Of a stretch of 64,000 nt of DNA, positions 1 through 12,071 are shown one piece after another. The position numbers and the translations under genes are program-made. The DNA lies in contig OY747709.1 in assembly GCA_963556495.2 (NCBI GenBank), positions 17,035,900 to 17,099,899 of the forward strand. Direction: 5' to 3'. The notes beneath the pieces are model-generated. The model saw only the letters and a list, made by a program, of their open reading frames with translations. It did not search any database and was not told where the DNA came from. Source of the stretch: Valencia hispanica (lineage: Eukaryota; Chordata; Actinopteri; Cyprinodontiformes; Valenciidae). Position 1 is the first letter of the stretch, and each line of letters starts with the position of its first letter.

Positions 1-1156
1 AAGCTGTGCGTCTCTATGTTCCCGTAGCTCAGACATTTATGCGTTATTCATGACCTGCTGAAATTACTGGACAAAACAACAAGAAGCCATCCTTTCATGT
101 AATCATAGGAGACAAGGGTAGAAAGGTCTCGGGAAATGAGGAGCGGAAGTGAAAGTGACAGTACGCCTTAGTCATATTTCAGAGTAGAAAATTAAAGCAA
201 TATCAAAGACAAAAAAATGGAAAGGTTGAAAAGACAAAGGTCAAATAAGAGACAGAACAGATGATGTTAAAAAAAATGAGTCAATGGGGAAACCGTAGAA
301 AAAATCATGGCAGTGTAATGACAGGAAACAGACAGCATAAAAAAGGCTGCTGGTTACCTCAGTGCTGTGAGCTGAGATAAACATCTCAGCCACTTTATTT
401 TCATTTGAGCTCAATACCTGCAGAATTCACAGCAGGTTTTATTGTGTGTTGTGTCACCCACAGCTGTCTCACCCTGCTTTCACAAAGCGGTGGCTCTGTT
501 AGGAGTGTTGAGTGTTAAATCTGAGCAAGATATTATCTGCTTACATCAGTTTAGGCAACACGAACACACCAGAAAAGCGCACATTTCCTTTTTTATATGT
601 TTTTGTTTATTTCAAAGACAGAAATTGGGCTTGAAGGTAATCTTCGTCTGTGTAAAAGGAAGCAAAAACAAATATTTCCACATTTTAAAATGAGGCTTGA
701 ACATAATGGTACAAATAGTGCACTATCTTCTTCATCCAATGGATGCATGATGATTGCAAACACCTCATGACTGCAAACATCTGAAGAAGGAAGACGCTAA
801 TCAGCTTGCAAGTGTCAAGTGCAAAACAATTTTCAAAAAGCAATCACTTTGTCAAGAGCACATCATAAACAGCCTATTTAACTTTTTCTTCAGAATACGG
901 CTGCCAATTCCTGACAAGAAGCTATAATATATTCAAGTTAACATCTTGTTACATGGATTCTGTTGTTAGACATGTGCAGTTTTCCCCAAATTCAGTATCA
1001 AAATGACAGATTGATGGCCATATGATACACAAATCTTTCGTTGATATTCTGCAGTTGTTGCCCCCTTGAACTAAAATTTATTCTGCAGAGGGGGAACCGT
1101 CTATTTTAAGGCTGCGTTTTACCCAGCCTTGTTTGTAGTGCACAGGAAGCATACTC
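1..1156. other. no gene recognised
   Basis: AT-rich single-copy-looking sequence. On the minus strand this should be fam131c intron, but no further exon with credible splice sites or the conserved FAM131 block is visible. Confidence 0.4.

Positions 1157-1236
<80 letters not shown>
1157..1236. repeat. (TA)n microsatellite
   Basis: About 75 bases of almost perfect TA dinucleotide with an early TATACATA interruption and a TACATA end. It directly abuts a Tc1 terminal fragment, whose target site is TA. Confidence 0.95.
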
Positions 1237-1402
1237 CAGTGGCTTGCAAAAGTATTCGGCCCCCTTGAACTTTTCCACATTTTGTCACATTACAGCCACA
1301 AACATGAATCTGTTTTATTGGAATTCCGCGTGAAAGACCAATACAAAGTGGTGTACACGTGAGAAGTGGAGCGAAAATTCAGTTCCAGACATAAAGACAT
1401 TA
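1237..1402 (+). mobile_element. Tc1-like terminal inverted repeat fragment
   Basis: It begins CAGTGGCTTGCAAAAGTATT directly after a TA and continues with the TIR sequence also found, in part, at both ends of the element at 9977-11518. Similarity fades around 1400. It keeps the roughly 70-bp TIR segment that the left end of that element has lost. No transposase remains. Confidence 0.85.
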
Positions 1403-3173
1403 TTATTTGCCAACTGCCTTGATAATGAATATAAAATTGATATACCTTTCATGAGCTCCATGACTGTATGCAATTGAACTGGAAAGGTTGGAAAAAACCT
1501 ATTTTTGCAATTTTCTAAGCTGTGCTTTTTAAAATATATTTATGCCTTAATACATATTGTGAGATCACTGTATGTCTAGAGGTTACATACAATATTTGAT
1601 TCAGCATCCTGCAGCCCAGATACCCGTTACAGCTAGAAAAGAAATACCAGATTGTTTTAAAATGCAGACAATTAACTGTCACCAATATTCAGTTGGCATG
1701 TATTCTTAAAGGTCAGCTGAAACATTTCTATGAATTGGGGGGGGGGTTGTATTTGGTGCACTAGTATTATTGTATGTCTAAAGAGAATTTCATTTAATTT
1801 AACTGCCATGAGCCAAGTATTGTGAAGGTCATGCTTTTTAATAAGCCTTGATCTAATATGAGAGGTAAAGTGTTCAGCAAATATTATCACCAAGTGGACC
1901 CTGACACACAGCCCAAAATGTAAACCACCTCAAACACAACAATTACATTAACCGAGCCGTTACAAGACGATGTATGACTTCAATATATTCCACTAGATGA
2001 TTAGGGGGGAAAAAACTGCTGAATCAAAATTTGACTACAAGGAAAATCAACATTAAAACAGATGAGAAATTACTAATAATACTGCACTTTATGCTGAAAA
2101 AACAGAACAAACATGAATGCACTTCTTATCTTTTATAATGAGTAATTAGACGTTTGTCGGTGGGGGCATGAACCCGGTTTGGCTGAAGCTAAATAAGTAA
2201 CACATACTTGATAACAACAGCCAAAATATTACACTTATAAGTTTCAATGTGATTTTGGCCGAGGCTGGTAATGGCCTCCATCCAGCTAGTTCTACCAGCA
2301 CAAACAGTTGTAATGTAGTAAATATCCTCAATCTACCAAATGAAAGTTTTCCAATAATAACTAAAAAAAATGAGAAAACTATCTTGAAATTTCAAGCTCA
2401 GTCAGAGCAAGAAATTGTTCAAGACTGTCACAGTCTGAAAGTAAAGAGGTTTTACTGTCTAGTTTATGAGTAAAGCAGTAAATACAGGTTTGAAGTTGAT
2501 TAAAGTAAACAGAAATAGTTACGAGAAGGGCAGTTTGTAAAAATTAGTTGCATATTATATTATGTGGATATCTTTAGCTCCGTGCTGCTTTGTTACATGA
2601 GCAAACAGGCCAGGATATAAAGGCAGGAGTTTGGTATTTATCAGTCAAAGGTTAAAAAAAAAGACAAAAGGGGTGAAACTGATGGTACACTTGTTAAAGG
2701 TTTAGAAAGGAAAGAAAATGAGGAGAAAAAAATCTAAAGAGATCATTAAAGCTTAAACAGTGAATGTGGCTTTAAAGTTTCTACAGTTTGTATGGTGGGG
2801 GGATATAAAAGCGTGGTTTTGCTTTATACTGACCTTCAAAGAGGACACCCAATGAAAGTGTGTGTTTTTTTAGCCTACTGGGACATGTAGATGTTTAAAA
2901 GGAATTGTAGCAGCAATGATTCTTTCAAGCACACCATTACAACTGAAAAAAAACAACCATTTACATAAAACCTTTTGTAAAATGTAATTAAAAGGGGAAA
3001 AAAATAAAAAAAAATATATAGATATATATATACGGGGAATGAATTAGAAAAGCCCTGCATTTCTTCCCCCTTAAAATAACTACAATCACACAAAGGCGTA
3101 TTTCATCCGGTGAACAAGAGAAACGTGTAAGCCTGTACAATCAAAGCAAGAGAAATACGTAGGAGGCTCATGG
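1403..3173. other. no gene recognised
   Basis: AT-rich DNA with a G run near 1738-1746 and a short ATATAGATATATATAT tract near 3014. No exon or clear transposon was seen. Confidence 0.35.
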
Positions 3174-3985
3174 TAACTCTGGAGGAGAAGCAGATTCACA
3201 ACTCAGGTGGGTGAACCTGTTGGTGGAAGAGTGCAATGGACTCCACAAATCTAACCTTTGTGTGGCAGGAAGAAAACCATTGTTTAAAGCTGCTCTGGTG
3301 AGTGCTGCCACCATGTAGCCATTAGAGGAGCTGCAGTCATCAATATGGGCACTACCTTGATTTTAAAGCGCATGCTTATTCGTGTGTGAGATGGCTAAAG
3401 CAGCGGAACGCTTCACTACGCGCTTCTCTCCTTCTCTTTTGAGAGTAAACTGTGTTTGAATTGTGAAACACAGCCTCCTCATGAACGCACATACACGGGT
3501 ACGTACCTGCGTCATTACGTCACAAGCGCCCCATGACTGTTCAGACCCGTATCAACCTCAAAATAAATGGAATTGCAATCCTTATCTGCCACCGTGGCAA
3601 AACATGCTAGAGTCAATCGTATCGTCAGGATATGAAAAAAAGGACTATATATATTACAAAAAACGCTTTATTTGAACAAATATATTACATAATGCAGCTT
3701 TAAAACAAGGTACATCACTCCAAGCATACAAGCCCTGTAGTGAAACATGGTGGTGGCAGCATCATGCTGTCTGGAGGCTTTTTTTTTTATTACAAAATTC
3801 TGAATACGATTAACATTCACACCCTTCAGATTATATTTATAAAATTTAATTAAAGGCACATATCTCACATCCTTCCAGTTCACGACTATGTCATACTTTG
3901 TGTTGTACTGTCTTTTTTCAAATCCCAATGGAATAAACTAAAGTTTGTGATCATAATCTGAAAGGTTAAAGGGGTATAAATAAAT
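3174..3985 (+). mobile_element. decayed Tc1-like transposon (interrupted)
   Basis: Fragments of Tc1 transposase coding sequence on the plus strand: 3174-3290 matches the part around CTCAGGTGGGTGAACCTGTT through GCAGGAAGAAAACCATTG, and 3700-3785 contains GTGAAACATGGTGGTGGCAG (Tc1 KHGGGS region). A right TIR relic ends near 3985 (TGAAAGGTTAAAGGGGTATA). The 3291-3699 stretch between them has no clear Tc1 similarity and may be an insertion. No open frame survives. Confidence 0.7.
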
Positions 3986-4619
3986 CATACACATATGCTG
4001 ATGTGTCAATCTAACGACACATAGCAACGAGAGTAAAAGCAGAAACGGTGTGCAAGAAAACATTAACATGGGCATTTTGTTCTAAAACTGCATGATGTGA
4101 ATTTTAGCAACTCACAGCACCTCACCAGAAAGTGCCCTGCCAGTTTGTGATGATTGATTATATCCGAGTAAATGTTAAAAAGCCTTTTAAACACACTTTA
4201 TTGGATTGAGTCTGTCAGCGTCTCAGCCGTGTGCCTGAATATGTTAGTCTAACCTATTCATGAGGTTTTTATGCTGCTGATAATTACTCTGTCAGCCTAA
4301 TAAAGGAGCTTCCATTTGGAAAAGTTCATCAAGGCATAACACATCAACAAAGATAATGAGCCTCCTGCAGGGCGAGAGAAGCTGTTAAAGATGAACGATG
4401 AAACAGGGTGACAGGAGGAGGAGGATGCAATAACATGAGATCAGGAAGTGAGACACAAAGATAAAAGAAGGAGATCTAATTGATGACGAGTGTGTGTTTG
4501 GGTGAGTAAGAGAAGAAGATTGAAGAAGGAGGTAAATTGCACTTCCAACCCCTTGTGGTACCAACAAGCTTCCCCAGTATTGATTTGAATCAGACATGTT
4601 TGTTTTTCGTGTTTCTCAC
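3986..4619. other. probable fam131c intron, no other feature
   Basis: Lies just downstream of the fam131c exon donor on the minus strand. No exon, repeat or RNA gene recognised. Confidence 0.35.
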
Positions 4620-4704
4620 CTATCAGAGAGGATGTAGCCAGCTCCGCGATGTCGTAGCGGCTGGACTTTTCTGCCACAGTGCCGTTGGACGGATTCTGAC
4701 CATC
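4620..4704 (-). CDS. fam131c: internal exon of a FAM131-family gene, probably fam131c
   Basis: An 85-nt exon in phase 0 at its start, with a strong pyrimidine tract (TTCTGTCTCTCTTG), acceptor CCGTGCAG and donor CTGATAG/GTGAGAAAC. It encodes DGQNPSNGTVAEKSSR then YDIAELATSSLI. The second block resembles the FAM131C segment YNVAALATSSLVG, which in that family directly precedes a highly conserved KPTAMARGRVAHLIEW block. That next block is not visible between 1 and 4619, so the next exon should lie left of the window. FAM131 proteins are small and of poorly known function. Position supports the call: in human 1p36, FAM131C lies next to EPHA2 on the same strand. The identification rests on a short match and the neighbourhood. 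Confidence 0.65.
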
Positions 4705-6529
4705 CTGCACGGCACGATGCAAGAGAGACAGAAGGATGAAAGATTATTCTAGTGAGAAGTTAGAAATCAGTTTCATCTTAGTTTTTGAATAATAATAACA
4801 TGCGTTGTTACCTTACCAGGGTATTGATACTCCCTGATGTGTTAACCCCAAGCCTCATTGTGTTTAAGTGTGATTTTATGTGACAAATACACATAGTTGT
4901 GACGTGTAAATGAAGGATAAATGGTGTCAAATTTTTTACAGATAAAAGTGTCACATGCACATGTATTTATCCCTGCCAAGGCAATACTTTGCACAACCAC
5001 CTGTGCATGTTTAACAAGATACTGAACCCTACTTCGCCTTTGATTTGTTCGTTTTTGTGTGCCTCAGCTATGGACAATGACATCACTACAGAGACTCAAG
5101 AGACTGTGTAGGTGTATAAATGTGTGTGATTGGATAAATTAGGATTCTGCAGAAGACAACAACAAACTTTTTTATTTAAAGCAGGTCCACAAGTAGAACA
5201 TTCACATCTCCCCTTTCTTACAATTCAACCCACACATTTGCCACTTTATTTTCTTCCAGGCAAATAAGAATGTTAATGAAGTTAACAGCCAGAAGTTCTT
5301 CGGCATTCACACTCAATCTGAATCAGGTGCTAACAACAGAAGGCACAATCTCAACACCCAAGTAGGTGCAATCAGAGCAAAAAAAATGAGCTGCTTTGCC
5401 TAAATCATAATTCTGATTTAGCATTCTTGAGCTGACTGCAAAGACGTCAAGGTTTTTTTTTTTTTTTTGAAGAAAGTGCAAGCAAGAATGTATTCTAGGC
5501 AGATGTGCTTTCCTATGCTAGAGGACGGACCGTTGTTTCCATTGCAAACTAGATTTCTTTATTTTCTCTTTTAGACAACAGCTAGATTTTCCCTTCTCCT
5601 CTGATTGGTTGGCAGTCATGCTCATTTTAATTATAACTGCCTCTCAAAAGAGCTTAATGAAGGCCTCTCCTCCTCTTTTTTCCAACAAAAAGGCCAATGA
5701 TAAAGAATTTCCTTCATACATTTTAATGAGATTTCCGCATTCAACATGGAAAATGAAAATGAGATGCCTGAGGGTTGTGTTGAATTGCCTCCACTCTTGA
5801 GGTTGCTTTTTATTTATTTATTTTATACTGGTGGTACTTAAGCTGCCTCCAGTGGTTCCTAAAAGAAATGTATGTAAGGTGAATATGGAGCGAAATGACC
5901 ATTGCAAGCTAAACTGCGATGTAAAGCTATCAAAAAAAGAAATTCTTCAAGATATTGATCTTTGCTTCAATCAAAAAGTTCTGGAAATTTAACTGTAGCA
6001 AAGTGGACTGGAAAAAGGACTGCTGGTTAATCAGGATGCATTTAATTCTCATTTCAAGTCAGAACCCGGACCAGCAGATGTCATCTTTCTTTACTGTTAT
6101 TTAGCTAATACAAAGCAATAACAATGCATTTCACTGTATTTTATACATTCATTGTAACAAAACCTTCCCATTAATAGAAGTTTACAGTACATTAGCGAGT
6201 AACATAATAAGATGATTAACCAACAGAACCATACATTTGTAGTTAGTTAGTTAGCTTTTGTGTCTGAATGGGATCCTTAAACTATATCCTTTAAACGTAT
6301 ACACAGTACCAATGAATTAGAATCCTTCTTGTGTTCTCTTTGATGTTTTCGTGTGTGTACTTGGAACTTAGTGTATGCTGCTCTGGTATCTGTAAAATGT
6401 ATGTGAACTACTGTTTTAAACCTTGGCATATCTTGGTAGAAACAACTGGCTCATGCCTGATTGATATGCTTATAGTATGCAGCTAATTAAATAATAAAAA
6501 ACTCATACGTTGGCAGTTCACTGGCAAAT
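4705..6529. other. probable fam131c intron
   Basis: Sequence between the two fam131c-like exons. It holds a T run near 5453-5468. Nothing else was recognised. Confidence 0.35.
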
Positions 6530-7400
6530 CAAGCACAGTAACACCATTTACATTGAACCAGCTATTGGTTCACTTCCACTGTGTGGACAGGTGCTGAGTT
6601 CTGGTAGCAAATAAATTCAGCAACTGAACAACGCTTGTCAGCTGAAGGAAGCATAAAGTGATCCAGTATTTCCTAGTAGGTGGCTGTGTTGACTGTGGAC
6701 TTCAGAAAACACTGTGGACTAACACCAGCAGATGACATGGTTCCCAAAACCATCACTGACTGTGGAAGCTTTACACTGGACTTCAAGCCACTTGGATTCT
6801 GTGTCTCTCCACTATTCCACCAGACTCTGAGACCTTGATTTCTAAATGAAATGTAAACTTTACCTTAATCTGAAAAGAGGACTTTGGACCACGGAACAAC
6901 AGTCAGAATCTTAAAGCACTGACTCCAGTCTCAGTCAACTCCTGGTAAAGCTTCCCCAAATTGTTCAGTGGATTTTGCTTGACAATCCTCTAAGGGTTGC
7001 AGTTATCCCTGTTGCTAGTGCACGCTTTTTCCTTCCACTCAACTTTCAATGAATATACTTGGATACAGCCCTCTCTGAAGAACCAGCTTCTTTAGCAATG
7101 ACCTTATGGAGCTTACCCTCCTTGTGGAGAGTGTTAATGACTTGGACATCTGTCAACTCCACAGTCTTCCTCATGATTGTTTAGGCCACAATATAGCCAT
7201 TACATAACACATAGATTACCTTTAATTGGTATTGTGTCATATTCATAACTTGTAAGGCATAATCATCAAAATACCAAGAAATAAAACCTTGAAATAGTTC
7301 ACTCTTTGTACAATGAATATAAATGAGTTTCAATTTCCAAAATCAGTTGCAAAATCTATTAACATTTTTCATAATATTCAGATTTCTTCAGATGTTCCTG
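6530..7400 (-). mobile_element. decayed Tc1/mariner-type transposon, minus strand
   Basis: On the minus strand from about 7173 the sequence starts MRKTVELTDVQVINTLHKEG and continues with KVIAKEAGSSERAVSKYIH, a helix-turn-helix like that at the start of Tc1/mariner transposases. It then hits stops and frameshifts. The right end at 7400 ends in CCTG followed by TA, as expected for a TA target site, and inward has the motif CAGGAACATCTGAAG on the minus strand. The left end is not clear. It is a different family from the 9977 element. The body matches a long repeat common in fish genomes, by recollection of pattern only. Confidence 0.65.
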
Positions 7401-9334
7401 TATGAGTCTGAAGGGAAGAAAAAATATTCAAAATATAGGTGTAATTTATAGACAGTAACAAAGGCTTGTGATTGTGGACACATTTAGTTTTTACTTTATT
7501 ACGGATGCCTTACTTTTCAAAATATTCTACAACATTTAGGGATATGTAGTTTGCCTATAACACATTTCTGCTTTTATTTGATGGGATTTTTCACCACTGA
7601 AATCTGTCATGCTCAGTTTGACACAGAACAGCGCCCAACAAGTCCAAGATGAAACTTTGAGGACATTTCAAACAACTTCATCAGGGGGAACAATCAAGTA
7701 TAGGTTTTTCGGGGCCTGGCACCATTATGAGTTTGCAGTTTCAAAATTCGAGTAAAAATTGCTCCCAAAATAACAAAGCAAATGTATCTTTTCGTGTAGC
7801 TGTGGCTGATTTTTATGGACTCATCGAGGCTTTAAGGCAATGAAATGTTTTGCCGTAATCACAGTGAGCATATTTGCAAAAGGTTGCGTTTTAAAAACGG
7901 GTCATTTCATCAACATTAAGTGTCATGAAAGGACTGCAGTAATGATAAGAATAAGTAAAAAAAAAAAAAACTGTACTTTCCATGCAGCAGAAAAAGATCT
8001 GGTTGTTAATCTACATTTGCATTAACTACACAATATAATGGTGAAAGACAGCCTGCTCTGGCTCCCTGTCTATCTGGGTCATGTGACCTGTCTTGCAACC
8101 TGCTCTCCAATATCCCCAAACAGTAGTCTGTGAGCTGGGGAGCTGCATAGAGAGCAGATGACTCTCAAAACATTAAACTGTATGTATTGAGCTACACTTA
8201 CAGTATCTTTAGAAAGAAGGAAAAAGCTATTAATGTTTCAGGTGATGTGTTGTCAGGACATTACAGTAGCTTTCCAAACATCATTTACCCATGTTGAAGC
8301 AGCCAATTAAGGCTAACTTGAAGCTTCATTTGGGACAAATGATCAGGTCCTGTCACGATAAGGGAAAATAGCCGAGACTACATTGTCCTGAATTTCATGT
8401 TCACTAAGTAGGGGTGTCCAAGTCAGAATTTTTTGTCCTAGATATTGATCCAAGTAATTTAAAAACAAACATTTGCCAATACCGAGTCTCAGTCTGATAC
8501 TTCATTAAAATCAATGCCTTTTAGCTTGCCTGCATGTGGGTTCAACCTTCACGACAATTGCAGGGTTTAGATTAGTTTTGTACTTCAATTAGCTCATTAA
8601 CCAGACACATTTAGGACACTGCAGTCTGGTATTTTTTCCTTTTTTTGAGTGAGCTTTAAAGTAGGCTTTGTATTCTTTTTCCATGGGTCATTGTTTTGTA
8701 TTGGAGGGATGGTTGATGTTTGGGCAGAGTAGACCTGTTGTGATGGGCAGAACTTTTCCATGACATGATTTGGAAAGGATCGATGTGCCTTTTCTGCAAA
8801 AAGTCTAGATGTATTGGCAGTCTCTATGTCATTGAGTTCAAAAGACTCTTAATTTGACCAGCAAAAAATCTACCTCCTGCATTTGAGAATCAAGCTCTCA
8901 GTCCAGGGGTTATCCTAGTTTGAATGGTGCTTTGGGTGAGCCCCTTCTTCTAAGCAACCAACAAAAATCTAAGCTGGTCGTAATGCCAAAGAAAGCACAA
9001 GGAAATTCTTTTTTATGAGTTTTCCACAAATAATAAAGGTACGTAAAATATCTCTCTGCAGTGTAGAATCTACTCTCACCGGTCTAAGTATTTTATATTT
9101 TTAACTAAAGATGGCAATTTCTTGAATAATACCAATTGATTCTTTATTGTACACCCAAATCTAAAGCTACAAATCAGATGTATTTTCCTACAGTGCATGA
9201 TCTGTGCAAAACACTGGGTACCCGCTCCTCTTCAGGCTGCCATTGAAATTGCTGGGCAATGATCAGTATTGCCCAGACCATAAACAGGCATAGTATAGTA
9301 TAGATTGCAATTTTGTTTTCAGTGTTTTTAATTG
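7401..9334. other. no gene recognised
   Basis: AT-rich intron-like sequence with an A run near 7968. No exon with splice signals, no transposon ends seen. Confidence 0.35.
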
Positions 9335-9343
9335 TTAGTTAGT

Positions 9344-9808
<465 letters not shown>

Positions 9809-9976
9809 TACTCCATTGTATTTAGTGAAAAAATTTGATGAATTAATATTAGGTCTTATATTCATCCTGTAGTCCCTGTTCATGTGTTTATATTTAAGTT
9901 TATTTGAGCAGAGACCATGTTCAATAAACATAAATGTTGCCATTTGATGCAGTGTACTAAATTTAGCTGTGAGCTA

Positions 9977-11518
9977 CAGTGGCTTGCAAAAGTATTCGGC
10001 CCCAATACAAAGACCAATACAAAGTGGTGCACACGTGAAAAGTGGAATGAAAATCATACATGATTCCAAACATTTTTTACAAATAAATAACTGAAAAGTG
10101 GGGTGTGCGTAATTATTCAGCCCCCTTTGGTCTGAGTGCAGTCAGTTGCCCATAGACATTGTCTGATGAGTGCTAATGACTGAATAGAGTGCACCTGTGT
10201 GTAATCTAATGTCAGTACAAATACAGCTGCCCTGTGACGGCCTCAGAGGTTGTCTAAGAGAATGTTGGGAGCAACAACACCATGAAGTCCAAAGAACACA
10301 CCAGACAGGTCAGGGATACAGTTATTGAGAAATTTAAAGCAGGCTTAGGCTACAAAAAGATTTCCCAAACCTTGAACATCCCACGGAGCACTGTTCAAGT
10401 GATCATTCAGAAATGGAAGGAGTATGGCACAACTGTAAACCTACCAAGACAAGGCCGTCCACCTAAACTCACAGGCCGAACAAGGAGAGCGCTGATCAGA
10501 AATGCAGGCAAGAGGCCCATGGTGACTCTGGATGAGCTGCAGAGATCTACAGCTCAGGTGGGGGAATCTGTACATAGGACAACTATTAGTGGTGCACTGC
10601 ACAAAGTTGGCCTTTATGGAAGAGTGGCAAGAAGAAAGCCATTGTTAAAAGAAAACCATAAGAAGTCCCGTTTGAAGTTTCCCACAAGCCATGTGGGGGA
10701 CACAGCAAACATGTGGAAGAAGGTGCCATGGTCAGATGAGACCAAAATGGAACTTTTTGGCCAAAATGCAAAACGCTATGTGTGGCGGAAAACTAACACT
10801 GCACATCACTCTGAACACACCATCCCCACTGTCAAATATGGTGGTGGCAGCATCATGCTCTGGGGGTGCTTCTCTTCAGCAGGGACAGGGAAGCTGCTTA
10901 GAGTTGATGGGAAGATGGATGGAGCCAAATACAGGGCAATCTTGGAAGAAAACCTCTTGGAGTCTGCAAAAGACTTGAGACTGGGGCGGAGGTTCACCTT
11001 CCAGCAGGACAACGACCCTAAACATAAAGCCAGGGCAACAATGGAATGGTTTAAAACAAAACATATCCATGTGTTAGAATGGCCCAGTCAAAGTCCAGAT
11101 CTAAATCCAATCAAGAATCTGTGGCAAGATCTGAAAACTGCTGTTCACAAACGCTGTCCATCTAATCTGACTGAGCTGGAGCTGTTTTCCAAAGAAGAAT
11201 GGGCAAGAATTTCAGTCTCTAGATGTGCAAAGCTGGTAGAGACATACCCTAAAAGACTGGCAGCTGTAAGTGCAGCAAAAGGTGGTTCTACAAAGTATTG
11301 ACTCAGGGGGCTGAGTAATTACACACACCCCACTTTTCAGTTATGTATTTGTAAAAAATGTTTGGAATCATGTATGATTTTCGTTCCACTTCTCACGTGT
11401 ACACCACTTTATATTGGTCTTTCACATGGAATTCCAATAAAACTGATTCATGTTTGTGGCTCTAATGTGACAAAATGTGGAAAAGTTCAAGGGGGCCGAA
11501 TACTTTTGCAAGCCACTG
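9977..11518 (+). mobile_element. nearly full-length Tc1-like DNA transposon
   Basis: A 1542-bp element flanked by TA (9975-9976 and 11519-11520). The outermost 27 bases at the left are a perfect inverted match to the right end (CAGTGGCTTGCAAAAGTATT and onward). The right TIR is long (about 210 bp). The left TIR lacks about 70 bp just inside its outer end, seen by comparison with the right end and with the fragment at 1237. The element carries one complete transposase frame. It lies inside the probable intron of fam131c. Confidence 0.97.
10282..11301 (+). CDS. Tc1-like transposase, open frame but catalytic Glu replaced by Lys
   Basis: A 339-codon frame, close to the usual length of about 340 for Tc1-type fish transposases. 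The N-terminal paired-type DNA-binding region holds two helix-turn-helix parts (residues about 1-110, including YKKISQTLNIPRSTVQVIIQ and GRPPKLTGRTRRAL). The RNase H-like DDE domain follows. Visible catalytic positions are Asp152 (WSDETK) and Asp243 (QQDNDPKH). The third, 35 residues later at position 278, is Lys in NPIKNLW where the family has Glu in NPIENLW (GAG to AAG). Such a protein may still bind TIR DNA but should not cut or join it. The Met at 10282 was chosen because MKSKEHTRQ matches the usual start. The open frame suggests a rather recent copy. Confidence 0.95.
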   Translation: MKSKEHTRQVRDTVIEKFKAGLGYKKISQTLNIPRSTVQVIIQKWKEYGTTVNLPRQGRPPKLTGRTRRALIRNAGKRPMVTLDELQRSTAQVGESVHRTTISGALHKVGLYGRVARRKPLLKENHKKSRLKFPTSHVGDTANMWKKVPWSDETKMELFGQNAKRYVWRKTNTAHHSEHTIPTVKYGGGSIMLWGCFSSAGTGKLLRVDGKMDGAKYRAILEENLLESAKDLRLGRRFTFQQDNDPKHKARATMEWFKTKHIHVLEWPSQSPDLNPIKNLWQDLKTAVHKRCPSNLTELELFSKEEWARISVSRCAKLVETYPKRLAAVSAAKGGSTKY

Positions 11519-11520
11519 TA

Positions 11521-11603
11521 ATTCGCATCTACAGTCCCTTAGCAAGACACGTCCCAGCATAAAAAAACATTACAAATATATAAAAATTAAATACAATCGT
11601 ATA

Positions 11604-11644
<41 letters not shown>

Positions 11645-12009
11645 ACCCATACGCATGAGCATATACAAAAATGTTTTTAAAAATAAAGAAAAAAAATTTC
11701 AGTGCTTACAATCTTGGGAATTTTTAAGTAGATCTTTTAGTTGATTCTTGAAGCTGGCAATAGAGCTACAGGTCTTAATTGCATCAGGTGTTATGATAGC
11801 AAGTTAACTATAATCAGTATAACCATCTAAATAAAAAGAAAGCTGGTCTTCTTCTTTGAGTGCAGTGTCCTAAGTGGGAAAATGTATTTCATGTTTAAGA
11901 TGGAATGTTTTTGGTTTTTTTACATCTGACTTGTGATGAACAGTGAAACTGGTTCAATTCTGGACATTAAAGTCAGGATATTCGCTTACCAGACACAGAC
12001 AAGACGTAC
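11521..12009. other. (CA)n microsatellite and nothing else recognised
   Basis: A CA dinucleotide run lies at about 11607-11640. The rest up to the exon at 12010 is AT-rich with no feature seen. Confidence 0.6.
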
Positions 12010-12071
12010 CTTGATGGGAGCTGACTGATCTTCTTCGGTCTGGTGCAACGATGTGGAAGGTAAGTGGAGTT
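12010..12071 (-). CDS. fam131c: probable upstream exon of the same FAM131-like gene
   Basis: A 62-nt open segment between acceptor GATTCCCCACAG and donor ATCAAG/GTACGTCTTG on the minus strand. Read with two leading bases completing a codon, it gives LHLPSTSLHQTEEDQSAPIK and ends in phase 0, which fits the phase-0 start of the exon at 4704. FAM131 N-termini are variable, so no direct homology is claimed. The assignment rests on good splice signals, compatible phase and strand. It could be a chance exon-like segment. Confidence 0.42.

Noticed and set aside
1106..1362. Frames rich in IYIY on both strands
   Set aside because: They translate the TA microsatellite and a Tc1 TIR. The same applies to 48448-48759.
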